The notes under the pieces were generated by a model. The model had not been told where the DNA came from, did not search any database, and worked only from the letters and a program-made list of their open reading frames with translations. A stretch of 51,924 nt of DNA from Gammaproteobacteria bacterium (lineage in GTDB: Bacteria > Pseudomonadota > Gammaproteobacteria > JAADJB01), in NCBI GenBank assembly GCA_013151035.1, contig JAADJB010000001.1, forward strand, positions 1 through 51,924, written 5' to 3'. Shown in pieces: positions 7,548-16,080 of this stretch (position 1 is the first letter of the stretch; every line of letters begins with the position of its first letter). Position numbers and translations under genes: made by a program.

Positions 7548-9665
7548 TTAAGCCGTGGTTAAACGTCGATAAATCTCCGACACCTTCAACGGTAACTTGC
7601 GCACATCATCCAGCACGGCATAATTCACCGCGCCGTACATGTGTGGCAGATAATCAGCACCCTCGGTATCAATAGTAATACAAAAGGGATGTATCCCTTC
7701 CTGTCGTGCTTCAATAAGAGCCTGTCGCGTATCCTCAATACCATAGGCTCCACGATAACCGTCATAGTCATCCGGCTTACCATCCGACAAGGTAATCAAC
7801 AGACGCGTACGCGCCTCTTGCTCATTCAACAAATAACTGAAATGCCGAATCGCCACACCCATACGAGTATAATCACGCGGACTAATACCACTGATACGGG
7901 CACGCACCTCATTATCATACGCATCATCAAAGGACTTGATACGATAGACTTCACAGCGTTTACGCGTCATCCCGGAGAAACCATAAATCGCATAGCGATC
8001 ACCGAGTGACTCCAGCGACTCACACAACAACACCAGCGCCTCACGTTCGGCATCATTGATCCAGCCCTTGGTAGAACCACTCATATCGACCATAATCAGT
8101 GCTGCAATATTACGATCCAGCCGTCGCTTGCGGGTGAACAAACGATCACTCATCTCCAGCCCGCTACGCACATCCGCATACGCCTCAACCAGCGCATCAA
8201 TATCGACATCATCTCCGAAGGGCTGTTTTCTAAGCAGGCGATCCTCGCCACGCAAGGCCTCAAAACTACGCCGTAACTCAGCAATCAAACCGTGATACTT
8301 TTTCAAGGTGTCGGCGACAAAACCATCATGTACCGGATGCACCTCCAGCTCACGCAACACTGCCCAATTCTTGCGATAATATTTACGATTAAAATCCCAC
8401 TCATTATACAAGAAGGCACCCTCCTCATGATAGGTCCCCTTCCACACGTCCTCGGGGTTCAATGCCTCCTCTTCAATCACGCCGGCATAATAACCCCCAT
8501 CACCGGCGGCATGCAGATATTCATCCGGGATCATACCGAGATCTTGCATGATCGATGCCAGTGTGCCTTTGACGTCATCCGGGGGTGCCATCAATTGACC
8601 TTCCAGCTCAAATACCTGGTTCATCTCGCCTGACTCACTTTCAACCGTACGCAATTCAATCGTTGGTAACACATTGGCAAGCACATCCTCTTCATCCTGT
8701 GCCTGTTGGTATTCATCCGCCATCTGCGCCAGCGTCTTGCGAAAACCCGAGTAATCCTGCGCCAGACGGGCATCACGCACCGCCTTGACCTTATCAGGGA
8801 ATAACTCTCCTTGATAAGGCAACACAACAGGGGTAACACTGACATACAGACTATGCAGCAATTCCACAACAGACTCGACACAAGCATCAACATGTTCAAG
8901 CTTTTCCAACACCCGTGGTGGCACTTGTAACTCAGGCTGCAAGCCAGCCTTGATGAGTTGCATCTGTCGATAGATACCAGGTAGATCGCGTGCAATGCAA
9001 GCATCTAAACGCACGGTTTCCAACATATAAAACAGAGCCAATGCCCGATCAGGATTGGCATAAACCAGTAAGACCTGTTCCAGGTCAATGCGCCAGGTGC
9101 CATACATGCACTGCGCCCATTGATGCACCGCCAACACCTTATAATGATCAAAGTGTTCAGCACGATTATCGCCATGACTAATATATTCAGGCAAAAAAAT
9201 GGTCTCGGTATCAGTGTAGACCGTCTCACCCACGGTAATCTTCAACGCACGTCCACCGAGTCCACAGACAAAGGTCTCTAGCACCTGACGCACCGATTCA
9301 AGACCCAGCGCATTTTTACGTCGTTCCCGTTGCGCGGAGAATTCATCCAGTGATTGAATAACGCATACCGCCGCATGTAGACCGGAGGTGTCGTAGACAT
9401 CCATACAATGCACCAGCCACGACTCAACACCCTCTTCATTCATACACTGAAGGGCACGATTCGCATGGGCAATAAACTGATAGGCAAGCCCCGAACTGGT
9501 GCGTGCAGTCGCCTCGGCCCAATGCAGGACAAATTCCTGTTGTGCACGACTCAGACCAACGACCACATCGATAGTCTCATCTGCTTCAACATCCGACATC
9601 AGGATGACGGCAATACGTTCATGCAGGATATCAGGTGTTAGTGGTGCTTGGGCAGGGCGAGGCAT
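7548..9665 (-). CDS. cbbO: CbbO/NorD-type von Willebrand factor A domain protein
   Basis: Probable adaptor of a MoxR-type AAA+ activase. In autotrophs CbbO binds Rubisco and works with CbbQ to remove inhibitory sugar phosphates; the related NorD pairs with NorQ for nitric oxide reductase. The 705-residue product has a helical N-terminal two-thirds and a C-terminal VWA domain whose metal site (MIDAS) DMSGS lies near residue 525, followed by FSGMTRKRC and ITLSDGKPDDYDGYRG. Length and order match CbbO. The cbbQ-like gene lies 42 bases upstream on the same strand. No norBC or Rubisco gene is in the window. The autotrophic setting makes CbbO the better name, but NorD is not excluded. Confidence 0.78.
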   Translation of the reverse strand: MPRPAQAPLTPDILHERIAVILMSDVEADETIDVVVGLSRAQQEFVLHWAEATARTSSGLAYQFIAHANRALQCMNEEGVESWLVHCMDVYDTSGLHAAVCVIQSLDEFSAQRERRKNALGLESVRQVLETFVCGLGGRALKITVGETVYTDTETIFLPEYISHGDNRAEHFDHYKVLAVHQWAQCMYGTWRIDLEQVLLVYANPDRALALFYMLETVRLDACIARDLPGIYRQMQLIKAGLQPELQVPPRVLEKLEHVDACVESVVELLHSLYVSVTPVVLPYQGELFPDKVKAVRDARLAQDYSGFRKTLAQMADEYQQAQDEEDVLANVLPTIELRTVESESGEMNQVFELEGQLMAPPDDVKGTLASIMQDLGMIPDEYLHAAGDGGYYAGVIEEEALNPEDVWKGTYHEEGAFLYNEWDFNRKYYRKNWAVLRELEVHPVHDGFVADTLKKYHGLIAELRRSFEALRGEDRLLRKQPFGDDVDIDALVEAYADVRSGLEMSDRLFTRKRRLDRNIAALIMVDMSGSTKGWINDAEREALVLLCESLESLGDRYAIYGFSGMTRKRCEVYRIKSFDDAYDNEVRARISGISPRDYTRMGVAIRHFSYLLNEQEARTRLLITLSDGKPDDYDGYRGAYGIEDTRQALIEARQEGIHPFCITIDTEGADYLPHMYGAVNYAVLDDVRKLPLKVSEIYRRLTTA

Positions 9666-9681
9666 AGATAGTTCCTATTTA

Positions 9682-9706
9682 TTTCAAGGGGTCAGAGCTC
9701 TTGAAA
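9682..9706. repeat. GGGGTCAGAGCTCTTGAAA repeat, single unit
   Basis: One unit of the sequence that forms the large palindromes at 43554-43610 and 44493-44568. The unit is itself an imperfect palindrome (TTTCAAG ... CTTGAAA). It fills most of the gap between cbbQ and cbbO, ending about 17 bases before the cbbO start codon. Confidence 0.8.
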
Positions 9707-9707
9707 G

Positions 9708-10523
9708 TTAAAAAACAGCTGCACTTAACTCACTAACGGCGGCCAGCATCTCGGGATCATCGGTTAATGCCTGGGCAATACAGGCACGACAGGCGGTTGC
9801 CGGGGCAATCCCGTCGACCATTAATTTGGCGGCATGCACCAACAGGCGGGTACTTGCGCCTTCTTCCAGACCGCTACCTTTGAGATTGCGCGTCATTTGT
9901 GCAAAACGCACCAGTTGATGTGCCTGATCCAGATCTATCCCAGTTTCCTTACTGACTATCATCGCTTCCAGCTCGGCACTCGGATAATCGAACTCCAGTG
10001 CCACAAAACGCTGACGGGTACTCTGTTTGAGATCCTTGAGAATACTTTGATAGCCTGGGTTATAGGATATTGCCAGACAGAACTCCGGCCCCGATTCCAG
10101 TAACTCACCGGATTTTTCCATCGGTAACATGCGGCGATCATCCGCCAGTGGGTGAATAACGACTGTTGTGTCCTTGCGCGCCTCTACCACTTCATCCAGG
10201 TAGCAGATGGCACCATTACGCACGGCGCGTGCCAAGGGCCCATCGACCCAGAGAGTTTCACCTGCCGTTACCAAAAACCTTCCCACCAGATCCGAAGCGG
10301 TCAGATCATCATGGCAAGACACCGTAATCAATGGTCGTTGCAGCCGCCATGCCATGTATTCCATAAAACGAGTCTTGCCACAACCTGTGGGGCCTTTCAG
10401 CAATAATGGAATCTGGTTACGATAGGCACTTTCAAACAGTGCAATCTCATCACCGACAGGTTCGTAATAAGGTTCTTCACGAAGAATGTTTTCTTCAATC
10501 TTTAATGCGCGTGCCTGTGTCAT
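9708..10523 (-). CDS. cbbQ: CbbQ/NirQ/NorQ-type MoxR AAA+ ATPase
   Basis: Ring-forming AAA+ ATPase that drives activation of a partner enzyme; in CO2-fixing bacteria this is Rubisco. The 271-residue product has Walker A GPTGCGKT (residues 44-51), Walker [12 protein letters not shown] near 106-116, a sensor region AISYNPGYQ and an arginine-finger-type segment [16 protein letters not shown]. The length is normal for the CbbQ/NorQ branch. ATG 10523 (MTQAR) is chosen over the frame start at 10583, which gives an unlikely N-terminal extension. It is the first gene of the cbbQ-cbbO pair. NirQ/NorQ have the same sequence features, so the choice rests on context. Confidence 0.8.
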   Translation of the reverse strand: MTQARALKIEENILREEPYYEPVGDEIALFESAYRNQIPLLLKGPTGCGKTRFMEYMAWRLQRPLITVSCHDDLTASDLVGRFLVTAGETLWVDGPLARAVRNGAICYLDEVVEARKDTTVVIHPLADDRRMLPMEKSGELLESGPEFCLAISYNPGYQSILKDLKQSTRQRFVALEFDYPSAELEAMIVSKETGIDLDQAHQLVRFAQMTRNLKGSGLEEGASTRLLVHAAKLMVDGIAPATACRACIAQALTDDPEMLAAVSELSAAVF

Positions 10524-10590
10524 GTGAGAGTCTCTTGCCTTAATACTTGAGTAAATCACTTGGTTAAAGGCGCATTCTAGCATAGATTAT

Positions 10591-10614
10591 TTGGTGCGTG
10601 GTACGCACTCTACC
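10591..10614. repeat. GTAGGGTGCGC palindromic repeat, locus 3 (single half-unit)
   Basis: One half-unit, TTGGTGCGTGGTACGCACTC followed by TACC, able to form a short hairpin. It lies in the divergent intergenic region between cbbQ and qmoA, upstream of cbbQ. Confidence 0.75.
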
Positions 10615-10846
10615 TTTCACACCTATACATTTATTCTATCCCAGCATTCGGAGATTCGATAAAAAACCTCTCATTGTCGCTAGCCTCTATACCATAGATA
10701 CTGTATTGTATACGCGTTAAATGTCGTTGATAAACGATCCAAATTCTCGAGCAAGCTCCGGTTACAATTCAAACGAATCGGCAGGGGCATACTCTAAACA
10801 AACTGAATAACAGTTATCCATGTTGTTATTCACAGGAGGAAGAACC
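10615..10846. other. Divergent intergenic region between cbbQ and qmoA
   Basis: The whole gap from 10524 to 10846 is 323 bases and carries no coding frame I can support. It holds one palindromic half-unit, a candidate qmo promoter, and the AT-rich near-palindrome TATACCATAGATACTGTATTG at about 10688-10708. That near-palindrome could be an operator, but I cannot match it to a known regulator. The qmoA ribosome-binding site AGGAGGAAG is at its end. Confidence 0.45.
10674..10702 (+). promoter_or_regulatory. Candidate sigma-70 promoter for the qmo operon
   Basis: TTGTCG at 10674-10679 and GATACT at 10697-10702 are separated by 17 bases; each matches the consensus at four of six positions. The start of qmoA is about 145 bases downstream, so there would be a long leader. 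The match is modest and untested. Confidence 0.3.
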
Positions 10847-12133
10847 ATGTCTGAGGTAATCGCAACCAACCAGACCATTCTGGTGGTAGGCGGAGGCATT
10901 AGCGGTCTATCAGCAGCCCTGGAGGCCGCGGAATGTGGCAAACAGGTGATACTGGTTGAAAAGAACCCGTCTCTAGGTGGCCGAGTTAGCCAACTCTACA
11001 AATATTTCCCCAAGCTTTGTATCCCTTCCTGTGGCATGGAGATCAATCTACGCCGCTTAAAGGCGAATAAGAACCTGCGTATCCTGACCATGGCTGAGGT
11101 TAGCACGGTTGAAGGCGACGCCGGTAATTACAGCGTCATCATCAAGACCAGCCCACGTTATGTCAATGCCAACTGTACCGCCTGCGGTGCCTGTGGTGAT
11201 GTGGTCGAGACCGAATTTGATAATGCCTACGACTTTGACAAGAGCAAACGCAAGGGCGCTTATCTCCCGTTTGATATGGCCTATCCACAACGTTATGTAC
11301 TGGATTCACGTATTATCGGCACCGATGAGGCTGAAGCCGCCAAGGCCGCCTGTAAATATGGTGCCATTGATCTGGACGAACAGGCAACAGAGACCACACT
11401 TAATGTCGGTGCCATCATCTGGGCCACCGGCTGGCGTCCTTATGATGCCAACAAGATTCAACCTTATGGCTATGATCGTTATGACAACGTGATCACCAGC
11501 CTGGAATTTGAACGCATGTTAGACCCACAGGGCCCAACCGGCGGCAAGATCCAGCGTCCATCCGATGGTGCCACACCGAGCAATATCGCCTTCATTCAGT
11601 GCGCCGGTTCGCGTGACCGTAACCATCTAAAACATTGTTCACGCGTCTGCTGCATGGCAACCCTGAAGCAGACCACCTATCTGGCTGAACAGCTGGAAGG
11701 GGATTACAAAGCATCGGTCTACTATATTGATATCCGCGCCATTGACCGTATCGATGACTTCCATCGTAAGGTTAAGGAAGATGAGCATGTCACCTTCATC
11801 AAGTCCAAGGTTGCCAACATCACCGAGGATCGTGATACCCGTAACCCAGTGTTAAATGGTGTCGACACCGAAGGCTACCATCGTTACAGCAACCCGCATG
11901 ACCTCGTTGTGCTGGCGATTGGCATGGAGCCCAGTGTTGCAGCGGATAGCCTGCCAACACAGGTGACTGTCAACGAGCATGGCTTCATTGATGCCGATGA
12001 CAGCGATCAGGGTATCTTCGCCGCCGGTTGTTCAAGCGATGCGCTGGACGTTAACCGTGCCGTACAAAATGCGACCGCTAGTGCACTTCGTGCCATTCAG
12101 GTCATTAATAAAGTCTCCAGGGCAGAGGGTTAA
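10847..12133 (+). CDS. qmoA: QmoA-type HdrA-like flavoprotein
   Basis: FAD and iron-sulfur subunit of a quinone-interacting oxidoreductase that exchanges electrons with APS reductase, or of a related Hdr complex. The 428-residue product starts with a FAD-binding site VVGGGISGLSAALEA (about residues 12-26), has CIPSCGMEINLRRL near 59-72, a cysteine cluster NCTACGACGD near 107-116, and HCSRVCCMATLKQ near 262-274, all typical of the HdrA/QmoA group. ATG 10847 follows AGGAGG with good spacing; the frame start at 10820 does not. It is the first gene of a four-gene unit, 3 bases ahead of qmoB. Confidence 0.85.
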   Translation: MSEVIATNQTILVVGGGISGLSAALEAAECGKQVILVEKNPSLGGRVSQLYKYFPKLCIPSCGMEINLRRLKANKNLRILTMAEVSTVEGDAGNYSVIIKTSPRYVNANCTACGACGDVVETEFDNAYDFDKSKRKGAYLPFDMAYPQRYVLDSRIIGTDEAEAAKAACKYGAIDLDEQATETTLNVGAIIWATGWRPYDANKIQPYGYDRYDNVITSLEFERMLDPQGPTGGKIQRPSDGATPSNIAFIQCAGSRDRNHLKHCSRVCCMATLKQTTYLAEQLEGDYKASVYYIDIRAIDRIDDFHRKVKEDEHVTFIKSKVANITEDRDTRNPVLNGVDTEGYHRYSNPHDLVVLAIGMEPSVAADSLPTQVTVNEHGFIDADDSDQGIFAAGCSSDALDVNRAVQNATASALRAIQVINKVSRAEG

Positions 12134-12136
12134 GTT

Positions 12137-14359
12137 ATGTCTGACATGAAGATCGGAACCTATATCTGTAAGGGCTGTGACATTGAGTCACGTCTGGATT
12201 GTTCACAACTTGCCACCACCGCAACACGCGATGGCAAGTCCGCTATTACTAAAGAGCATGATTTCCTGTGTAACGCCGAAGGTGTTGCCATGATTCAGAG
12301 TGATATTGACAACGAAGGTGTTAATCGCGTTGTTATCGCTGCCTGTTCGCGTCGTTCAAAGGTTGAGGCCTTTAGCTTCGAGAATGTCGTCATTATCCGC
12401 ACCAACCTGCGCGAAGGCGTGATCCGTGTGCGCCCTGATAATGAGGAATCCCGCGAAACCACGCAGGAAATGGGTGATGACTACATCCGCATGGGCTGTG
12501 CTGAGGCGAAGTATTCCACACCACCATCCAATAGCGGCGAGAGTGAGGGTAACGCCAGCATCCTGATCGTTGGTGGCGGTATCTCCGGCATGACGGCAGC
12601 AATTGAGGCCTCTAAAACCGGTTACAAGTCCAGCCTGATTGAGAAGAGTGACCACTTAGGTGGTGCCGCAGCTGATTTCAGCAAGCGTATCCCTTCCCGT
12701 GCCCCGTTTGATGGCCCGCAGGACACCGGCATTGCCGCAATGATTGCGACTATCGAGTCTGATGACAATATTACCGTGCATCTAAACTCCACCGTCAGCA
12801 AGACCAGTGGTGCGCCGGGTCGTTTCTCGGCTGATATCAGCGTTGAATCCGGCTCTACTGTCACTGAAAACTTTGGTGCCATCATCATGGCATCCGGCTT
12901 CACACCTTATGATGCCAATCAACTGACTGAATTCAGTTACAAGGACAGTCCTGACGTCATTGATCAGATGGAACTCGAACGTCTGGTTAAGGCTGCCGAT
13001 GGCGGTGCTATCAAGCGTCCATCCGATGGCAAAGAAATCAGCAGCGTTGTTTTTGTACAGTGTGCCGGTCAACGTAGTGAGAAAGAAGGCCATCTGCCTT
13101 ACTGTTCCGGTCATTGTTGTCTGACCTCGATCAAACAGGCCAGTTACTTCAAGGATCAGAACTCAGCGATTGATACCAATATTATCTATACCGATCTGCG
13201 CACCCCCGGTGCCGGTGGTGAGGATTTCTACCGCAGCGGTCAGGATCGCGGCATTACCTTCACCAAGGGTGAAGTGAGTGAGGTCAGTGTTTCAGGTGGT
13301 GATGTACAGGTTAAATTCAAGGATCTGATCCTCAACGAAGAGGTGAATAGCTCGGTTGATCTGGTGGTGCTGGCAACCGGTCTGCTGCCAAACTCGGGGG
13401 TTGATATCTCATTACCCGCCGTCGCTACCGACGATGAAGCCGCACCTGAGGTGACCGTTGATTCCATTCTTAACCTGGATTATCGCCAGGGCAAGGATCT
13501 GCCTCACTTGAAGCATGGCTTTAATGACTCTCACTTTATCTGTTTCCCTTATGAGACCCGTCGTACCGGTATCTACACCGCCGGCCCTGTACGCCGTCCC
13601 ATGGACATGGCACAGGCAATGGAGGATGCAACCGGTGCGACACTGAAGGCAATACAGGCGCTGGAGAATTCCAAAATTGGTCGAGCCGCACATCCACGTT
13701 CCGGTGATCTATCCTTCCCAACCTTCCGCAAGGAAGGCTGTACCCAGTGTAAACGCTGCACAGTCGAGTGCCCGTTTGGTGCTATCGACGAAGATGAAAA
13801 GGGTTACCCGGTCTACAATGAGGCGCGTTGTCGTCGCTGTGGTACCTGTATGGGTGCCTGTCCGGTACGTGTTATCTCGTTTGAGAACTATTCCGTGGAG
13901 ACCGTTGGTCAACAGATCAAGACCGTTGATATCCCGGATGAGTTCGATGAAAAACCACGTATCCTGGTACTCGCCTGTGAAAACGATGCCTACCCGGCAC
14001 TGGATATGGCCGCCAGTAATGGCAACCATTACAGTCAATGGACGCGAGTGATCCCACTACGCTGCCTCGGCAGCACCAGCACCATCTGGATCACCGATGC
14101 ATTGAACAGTGGTTATGACGGCATTATCCTGATGGGTTGCAAGAAGGGTGACGACTACCAGTGTCACTTCGTCAAGGGTTCCGAACTAGCTCACGAACGT
14201 ATGGGCAAGATTGATGAGACCTTGAAGACACTGAATCTGGAGACAGAGCGTGTCGAGACCTACGAGATCGCAATCACCGATATCGAACGTGCACCACGAC
14301 TGATTAACGAGATGGCTGAAACCATTGACAAGATCGGCATGAGTCCATTCAAGTTCTAA
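12137..14359 (+). CDS. qmoB: QmoB-type HdrA-like flavoprotein with ferredoxin and MvhD-like domain
   Basis: Second flavoprotein of the Qmo complex, passing electrons through FAD and iron-sulfur clusters. The 740-residue product has a distinct N-terminal domain beginning with TYICKGCDIESRLDC, a FAD site ILIVGGGISGMTAAIEA near residue 145, a cysteine block YCSGHCCLTSIKQ near 322, a double [4Fe-4S] ferredoxin region (CTQCKRCTVECPFG and CRRCGTCMGACPVR, about 534-575), and a C-terminal MvhD-like electron-transfer domain starting near 620 (ILVLACENDAYPAL). Domain order matches QmoB. It starts 3 bases after qmoA, so translation is probably coupled. Confidence 0.87.
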   Translation: MSDMKIGTYICKGCDIESRLDCSQLATTATRDGKSAITKEHDFLCNAEGVAMIQSDIDNEGVNRVVIAACSRRSKVEAFSFENVVIIRTNLREGVIRVRPDNEESRETTQEMGDDYIRMGCAEAKYSTPPSNSGESEGNASILIVGGGISGMTAAIEASKTGYKSSLIEKSDHLGGAAADFSKRIPSRAPFDGPQDTGIAAMIATIESDDNITVHLNSTVSKTSGAPGRFSADISVESGSTVTENFGAIIMASGFTPYDANQLTEFSYKDSPDVIDQMELERLVKAADGGAIKRPSDGKEISSVVFVQCAGQRSEKEGHLPYCSGHCCLTSIKQASYFKDQNSAIDTNIIYTDLRTPGAGGEDFYRSGQDRGITFTKGEVSEVSVSGGDVQVKFKDLILNEEVNSSVDLVVLATGLLPNSGVDISLPAVATDDEAAPEVTVDSILNLDYRQGKDLPHLKHGFNDSHFICFPYETRRTGIYTAGPVRRPMDMAQAMEDATGATLKAIQALENSKIGRAAHPRSGDLSFPTFRKEGCTQCKRCTVECPFGAIDEDEKGYPVYNEARCRRCGTCMGACPVRVISFENYSVETVGQQIKTVDIPDEFDEKPRILVLACENDAYPALDMAASNGNHYSQWTRVIPLRCLGSTSTIWITDALNSGYDGIILMGCKKGDDYQCHFVKGSELAHERMGKIDETLKTLNLETERVETYEIAITDIERAPRLINEMAETIDKIGMSPFKF

Positions 14360-14378
14360 TGTTATTTAGATGATAATC

Positions 14379-14400
14379 TGACGTAAGATACCTTACGTCA
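14379..14400 (+). other. Intercistronic hairpin between qmoB and hdrC
   Basis: TGACGTAAG (14379-14387) and CTTACGTCA (14392-14400) form a perfect 9-base-pair stem with a 4-base loop. No U-tract follows, so it is unlikely to be a terminator. It may stabilise the upstream message or balance expression of qmoAB against hdrCB. Confidence 0.55.
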
Positions 14401-14445
14401 ATGCTGGAGGTAACACGGAGCAATTCGTGCCTACGGGAGCATAAT

Positions 14446-15063
14446 ATGAGTAATGCAGTAGTAGAAAAATATCGCAACAACTTCCTCAAGGAAGTTGCCG
14501 ACAATGTTGAAGAAGGTGAATGGGTACGCATGTGTATGCAGTGCGGCGTATGTGCCGGCTCCTGCCCCATGGGGCCCCATTGGGATCACCCGCCACAAGA
14601 GCTGTTCATGATGATTCGTGCCGGTAAACGTGACGAGGTATTGAGTTCCAATTCCATGTGGATGTGTACCTCCTGTTACAACTGTATCGTGCGTTGCCCA
14701 CGTGAGTTACCCATCACTCATATCATGCATGGTCTGGCGCATTATGCCAAGAAGCTCGGCATTGCACCGAAGAATCAGCCCACCGCCAAGTTTGCCCAGT
14801 TATTCTGGGACAACCTGACCAAGACCGGTCGTGTTAACGAACTACGTCTGGGCATACAACTGTATTTCATGAATGGCTTTGCCGAAGGTATCAAGACCTC
14901 GCTGAAGATGAAGGATGTTGGTATGGGCATGATGATGACCAAACGCATGAGCCCAATGGAGTTCTTCGTAGGGCATAGCTGTAAAGACAAGAGCGGTTTA
15001 CACGCCATCCTCAAGAAGGCGCAGGAAATCGAAGACAACAAGATGGCACAAGCAGGAAACTGA
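14446..15063 (+). CDS. hdrC: HdrC-like iron-sulfur subunit (4Fe-4S dicluster)
   Basis: Iron-sulfur electron carrier that links the QmoAB flavoproteins to the HdrB-like subunit. The 205-residue product has two [4Fe-4S] motifs, CMQCGVCAGSCPMG near residues 28-41 and CTSCYNCIVRCPRELP near 75-90, and no membrane segments. In classical QmoC this domain is fused to a membrane cytochrome b; here it stands alone, as in HdrC. ATG 14446 follows GGGAGC with good spacing; the frame start at 14401 is ignored. It is followed 11 bases later by the hdrB-like gene. Confidence 0.85.
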   Translation: MSNAVVEKYRNNFLKEVADNVEEGEWVRMCMQCGVCAGSCPMGPHWDHPPQELFMMIRAGKRDEVLSSNSMWMCTSCYNCIVRCPRELPITHIMHGLAHYAKKLGIAPKNQPTAKFAQLFWDNLTKTGRVNELRLGIQLYFMNGFAEGIKTSLKMKDVGMGMMMTKRMSPMEFFVGHSCKDKSGLHAILKKAQEIEDNKMAQAGN

Positions 15064-15074
15064 GGAAATACATC

Positions 15075-15974
15075 ATGGCGAAGAAAGAATATTCATATTA
15101 CCCGGGTTGTTCCTCACAAAAAGCAGCCTCTGCCTCCAACTACCAGACCTCGGTCAATAATATCTGTGATACGCTGGATATCCAGCTCAACGAGATCCCG
15201 GACTGGAACTGTTGTTCGGCATCCATCGGTTATGCCGGTGGTGGTGAACTCCCGCGTATGGCATTGTCTGCCCGTAACCTGGCATTGAGTGAACAGGCCA
15301 ATCCGACACAAGACATTGTAGCCACCTGTGCTGCCTGCTGGCTCGCTACCAAGGAGACGCAGGAGCGCCTGCATCAGGACGATGGACTGATGACCGAGAC
15401 CAACCAGATATTGGCCGAGGCCGGTCTAAGCGTTAAGGCAAACCAGAATGTACGTCACATGGTTGAGGTATTGATCGAAGACTTCGGTTTTGACGGCCTG
15501 GGCGCACCGGTCAAGAAACCACTGGAAGGCATCAAGATCGCCGGCTATGTCGGTTGTCAGACCAATCGTCCCTTTGGTATTGATGGTGAATCCTTTGAGA
15601 ACCCTAAATACCTGGACAAGATGATCGAGACTATGGGTGCTGAGGCCTGTGGCGACTACGAGAAGAAGGTATCCTGTTGTGGTGGTGCCTTAGCCTTCTC
15701 CGAGCCTGAAAAGAGCCAGGAGCTGATCAAGGGTATTATTGAATCCGCCTATGATAATGGCGCTGATATGATTGCAACACCCTGCCCGGTTTGTCAGTTA
15801 AACGTCGAAGTCTATCAGGGTCAGATCAACCAGAAGTATGGCACCAAGTTTGATATCCCAGTGGTCTATTACAGCCAGCTAATGAGTGTTGCCTATGGCG
15901 GCAATGTTAAGCAGGCGGGACTGGATGGACAGATCATCCGTGCCAAACAGCTGGAAGATATTGCCGGAAAATAG
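15075..15974 (+). CDS. hdrB: HdrB-like subunit with two CCG domains
   Basis: Catalytic-type subunit of the heterodisulfide-reductase family. The 299-residue product has two cysteine-rich CCG domains: the first with YYPGCSS (about 8-14), WNCCSAS and CAACW, the second with GYVGCQTNRPF, SCCGGALAFS and TPCPVCQLNV (about 155-245). In methanogen HdrB these cysteines bind two noncubane [4Fe-4S] clusters. No membrane segment is present. The ribosome-binding site GAGGAAA overlaps the hdrC stop region. As the last gene of qmoA-qmoB-hdrC-hdrB it suggests a soluble Qmo/Hdr complex; the electron acceptor cannot be told from sequence. Confidence 0.87.
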   Translation: MAKKEYSYYPGCSSQKAASASNYQTSVNNICDTLDIQLNEIPDWNCCSASIGYAGGGELPRMALSARNLALSEQANPTQDIVATCAACWLATKETQERLHQDDGLMTETNQILAEAGLSVKANQNVRHMVEVLIEDFGFDGLGAPVKKPLEGIKIAGYVGCQTNRPFGIDGESFENPKYLDKMIETMGAEACGDYEKKVSCCGGALAFSEPEKSQELIKGIIESAYDNGADMIATPCPVCQLNVEVYQGQINQKYGTKFDIPVVYYSQLMSVAYGGNVKQAGLDGQIIRAKQLEDIAGK

Positions 15975-15991
15975 CAAGCCAGAGACAAAAT

Positions 15992-16026
15992 AAGGGGGAA
16001 GAGCTAACGCTCTTCCCCCTTTTTTA
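15992..16026 (+). terminator. Rho-independent terminator after hdrB
   Basis: Stem AAGGGGGAAGAG / CTCTTCCCCCTT with loop CTAACG, followed by a T-run (TTTTTATT). It lies 17 bases after the hdrB stop codon and ends the qmo operon. A near copy of the same hairpin lies in the other orientation at 17503-17535. Confidence 0.9.
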
Positions 16027-16076
16027 TTGCTGCGTGGTACGCACCCTACCGGTAGGGTGTGCATTGCGCACCATTG
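16026..16076. repeat. GTAGGGTGCGC palindromic repeat, locus 4 (full inverted pair)
   Basis: GCTGCGTGGTACGCACCC joins directly to the inverted unit GGTAGGGTGTGCATTGCGCA, giving a long hairpin. It fills the gap between the hdrB terminator and the end of the hipA-like gene. Confidence 0.85.
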
Positions 16077-16080
16077 TTAA

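Noticed and set aside
8621-9004. Overlapping minus-strand frame inside cbbO
   Set aside because: Out of frame with the well-supported VWA protein; its translation is rich in Cys, Arg and Met without any domain.
10820-10846. Longer start of the qmoA reading frame
   Set aside because: ATG 10847 has a strong ribosome-binding site (AGGAGGAAG) and matches the usual QmoA/HdrA N-terminus; the upstream codons contain that site.
14401-14445. Membrane QmoC
   Set aside because: The HdrC-like protein has no cytochrome b-type membrane segments and is followed by a separate HdrB gene.
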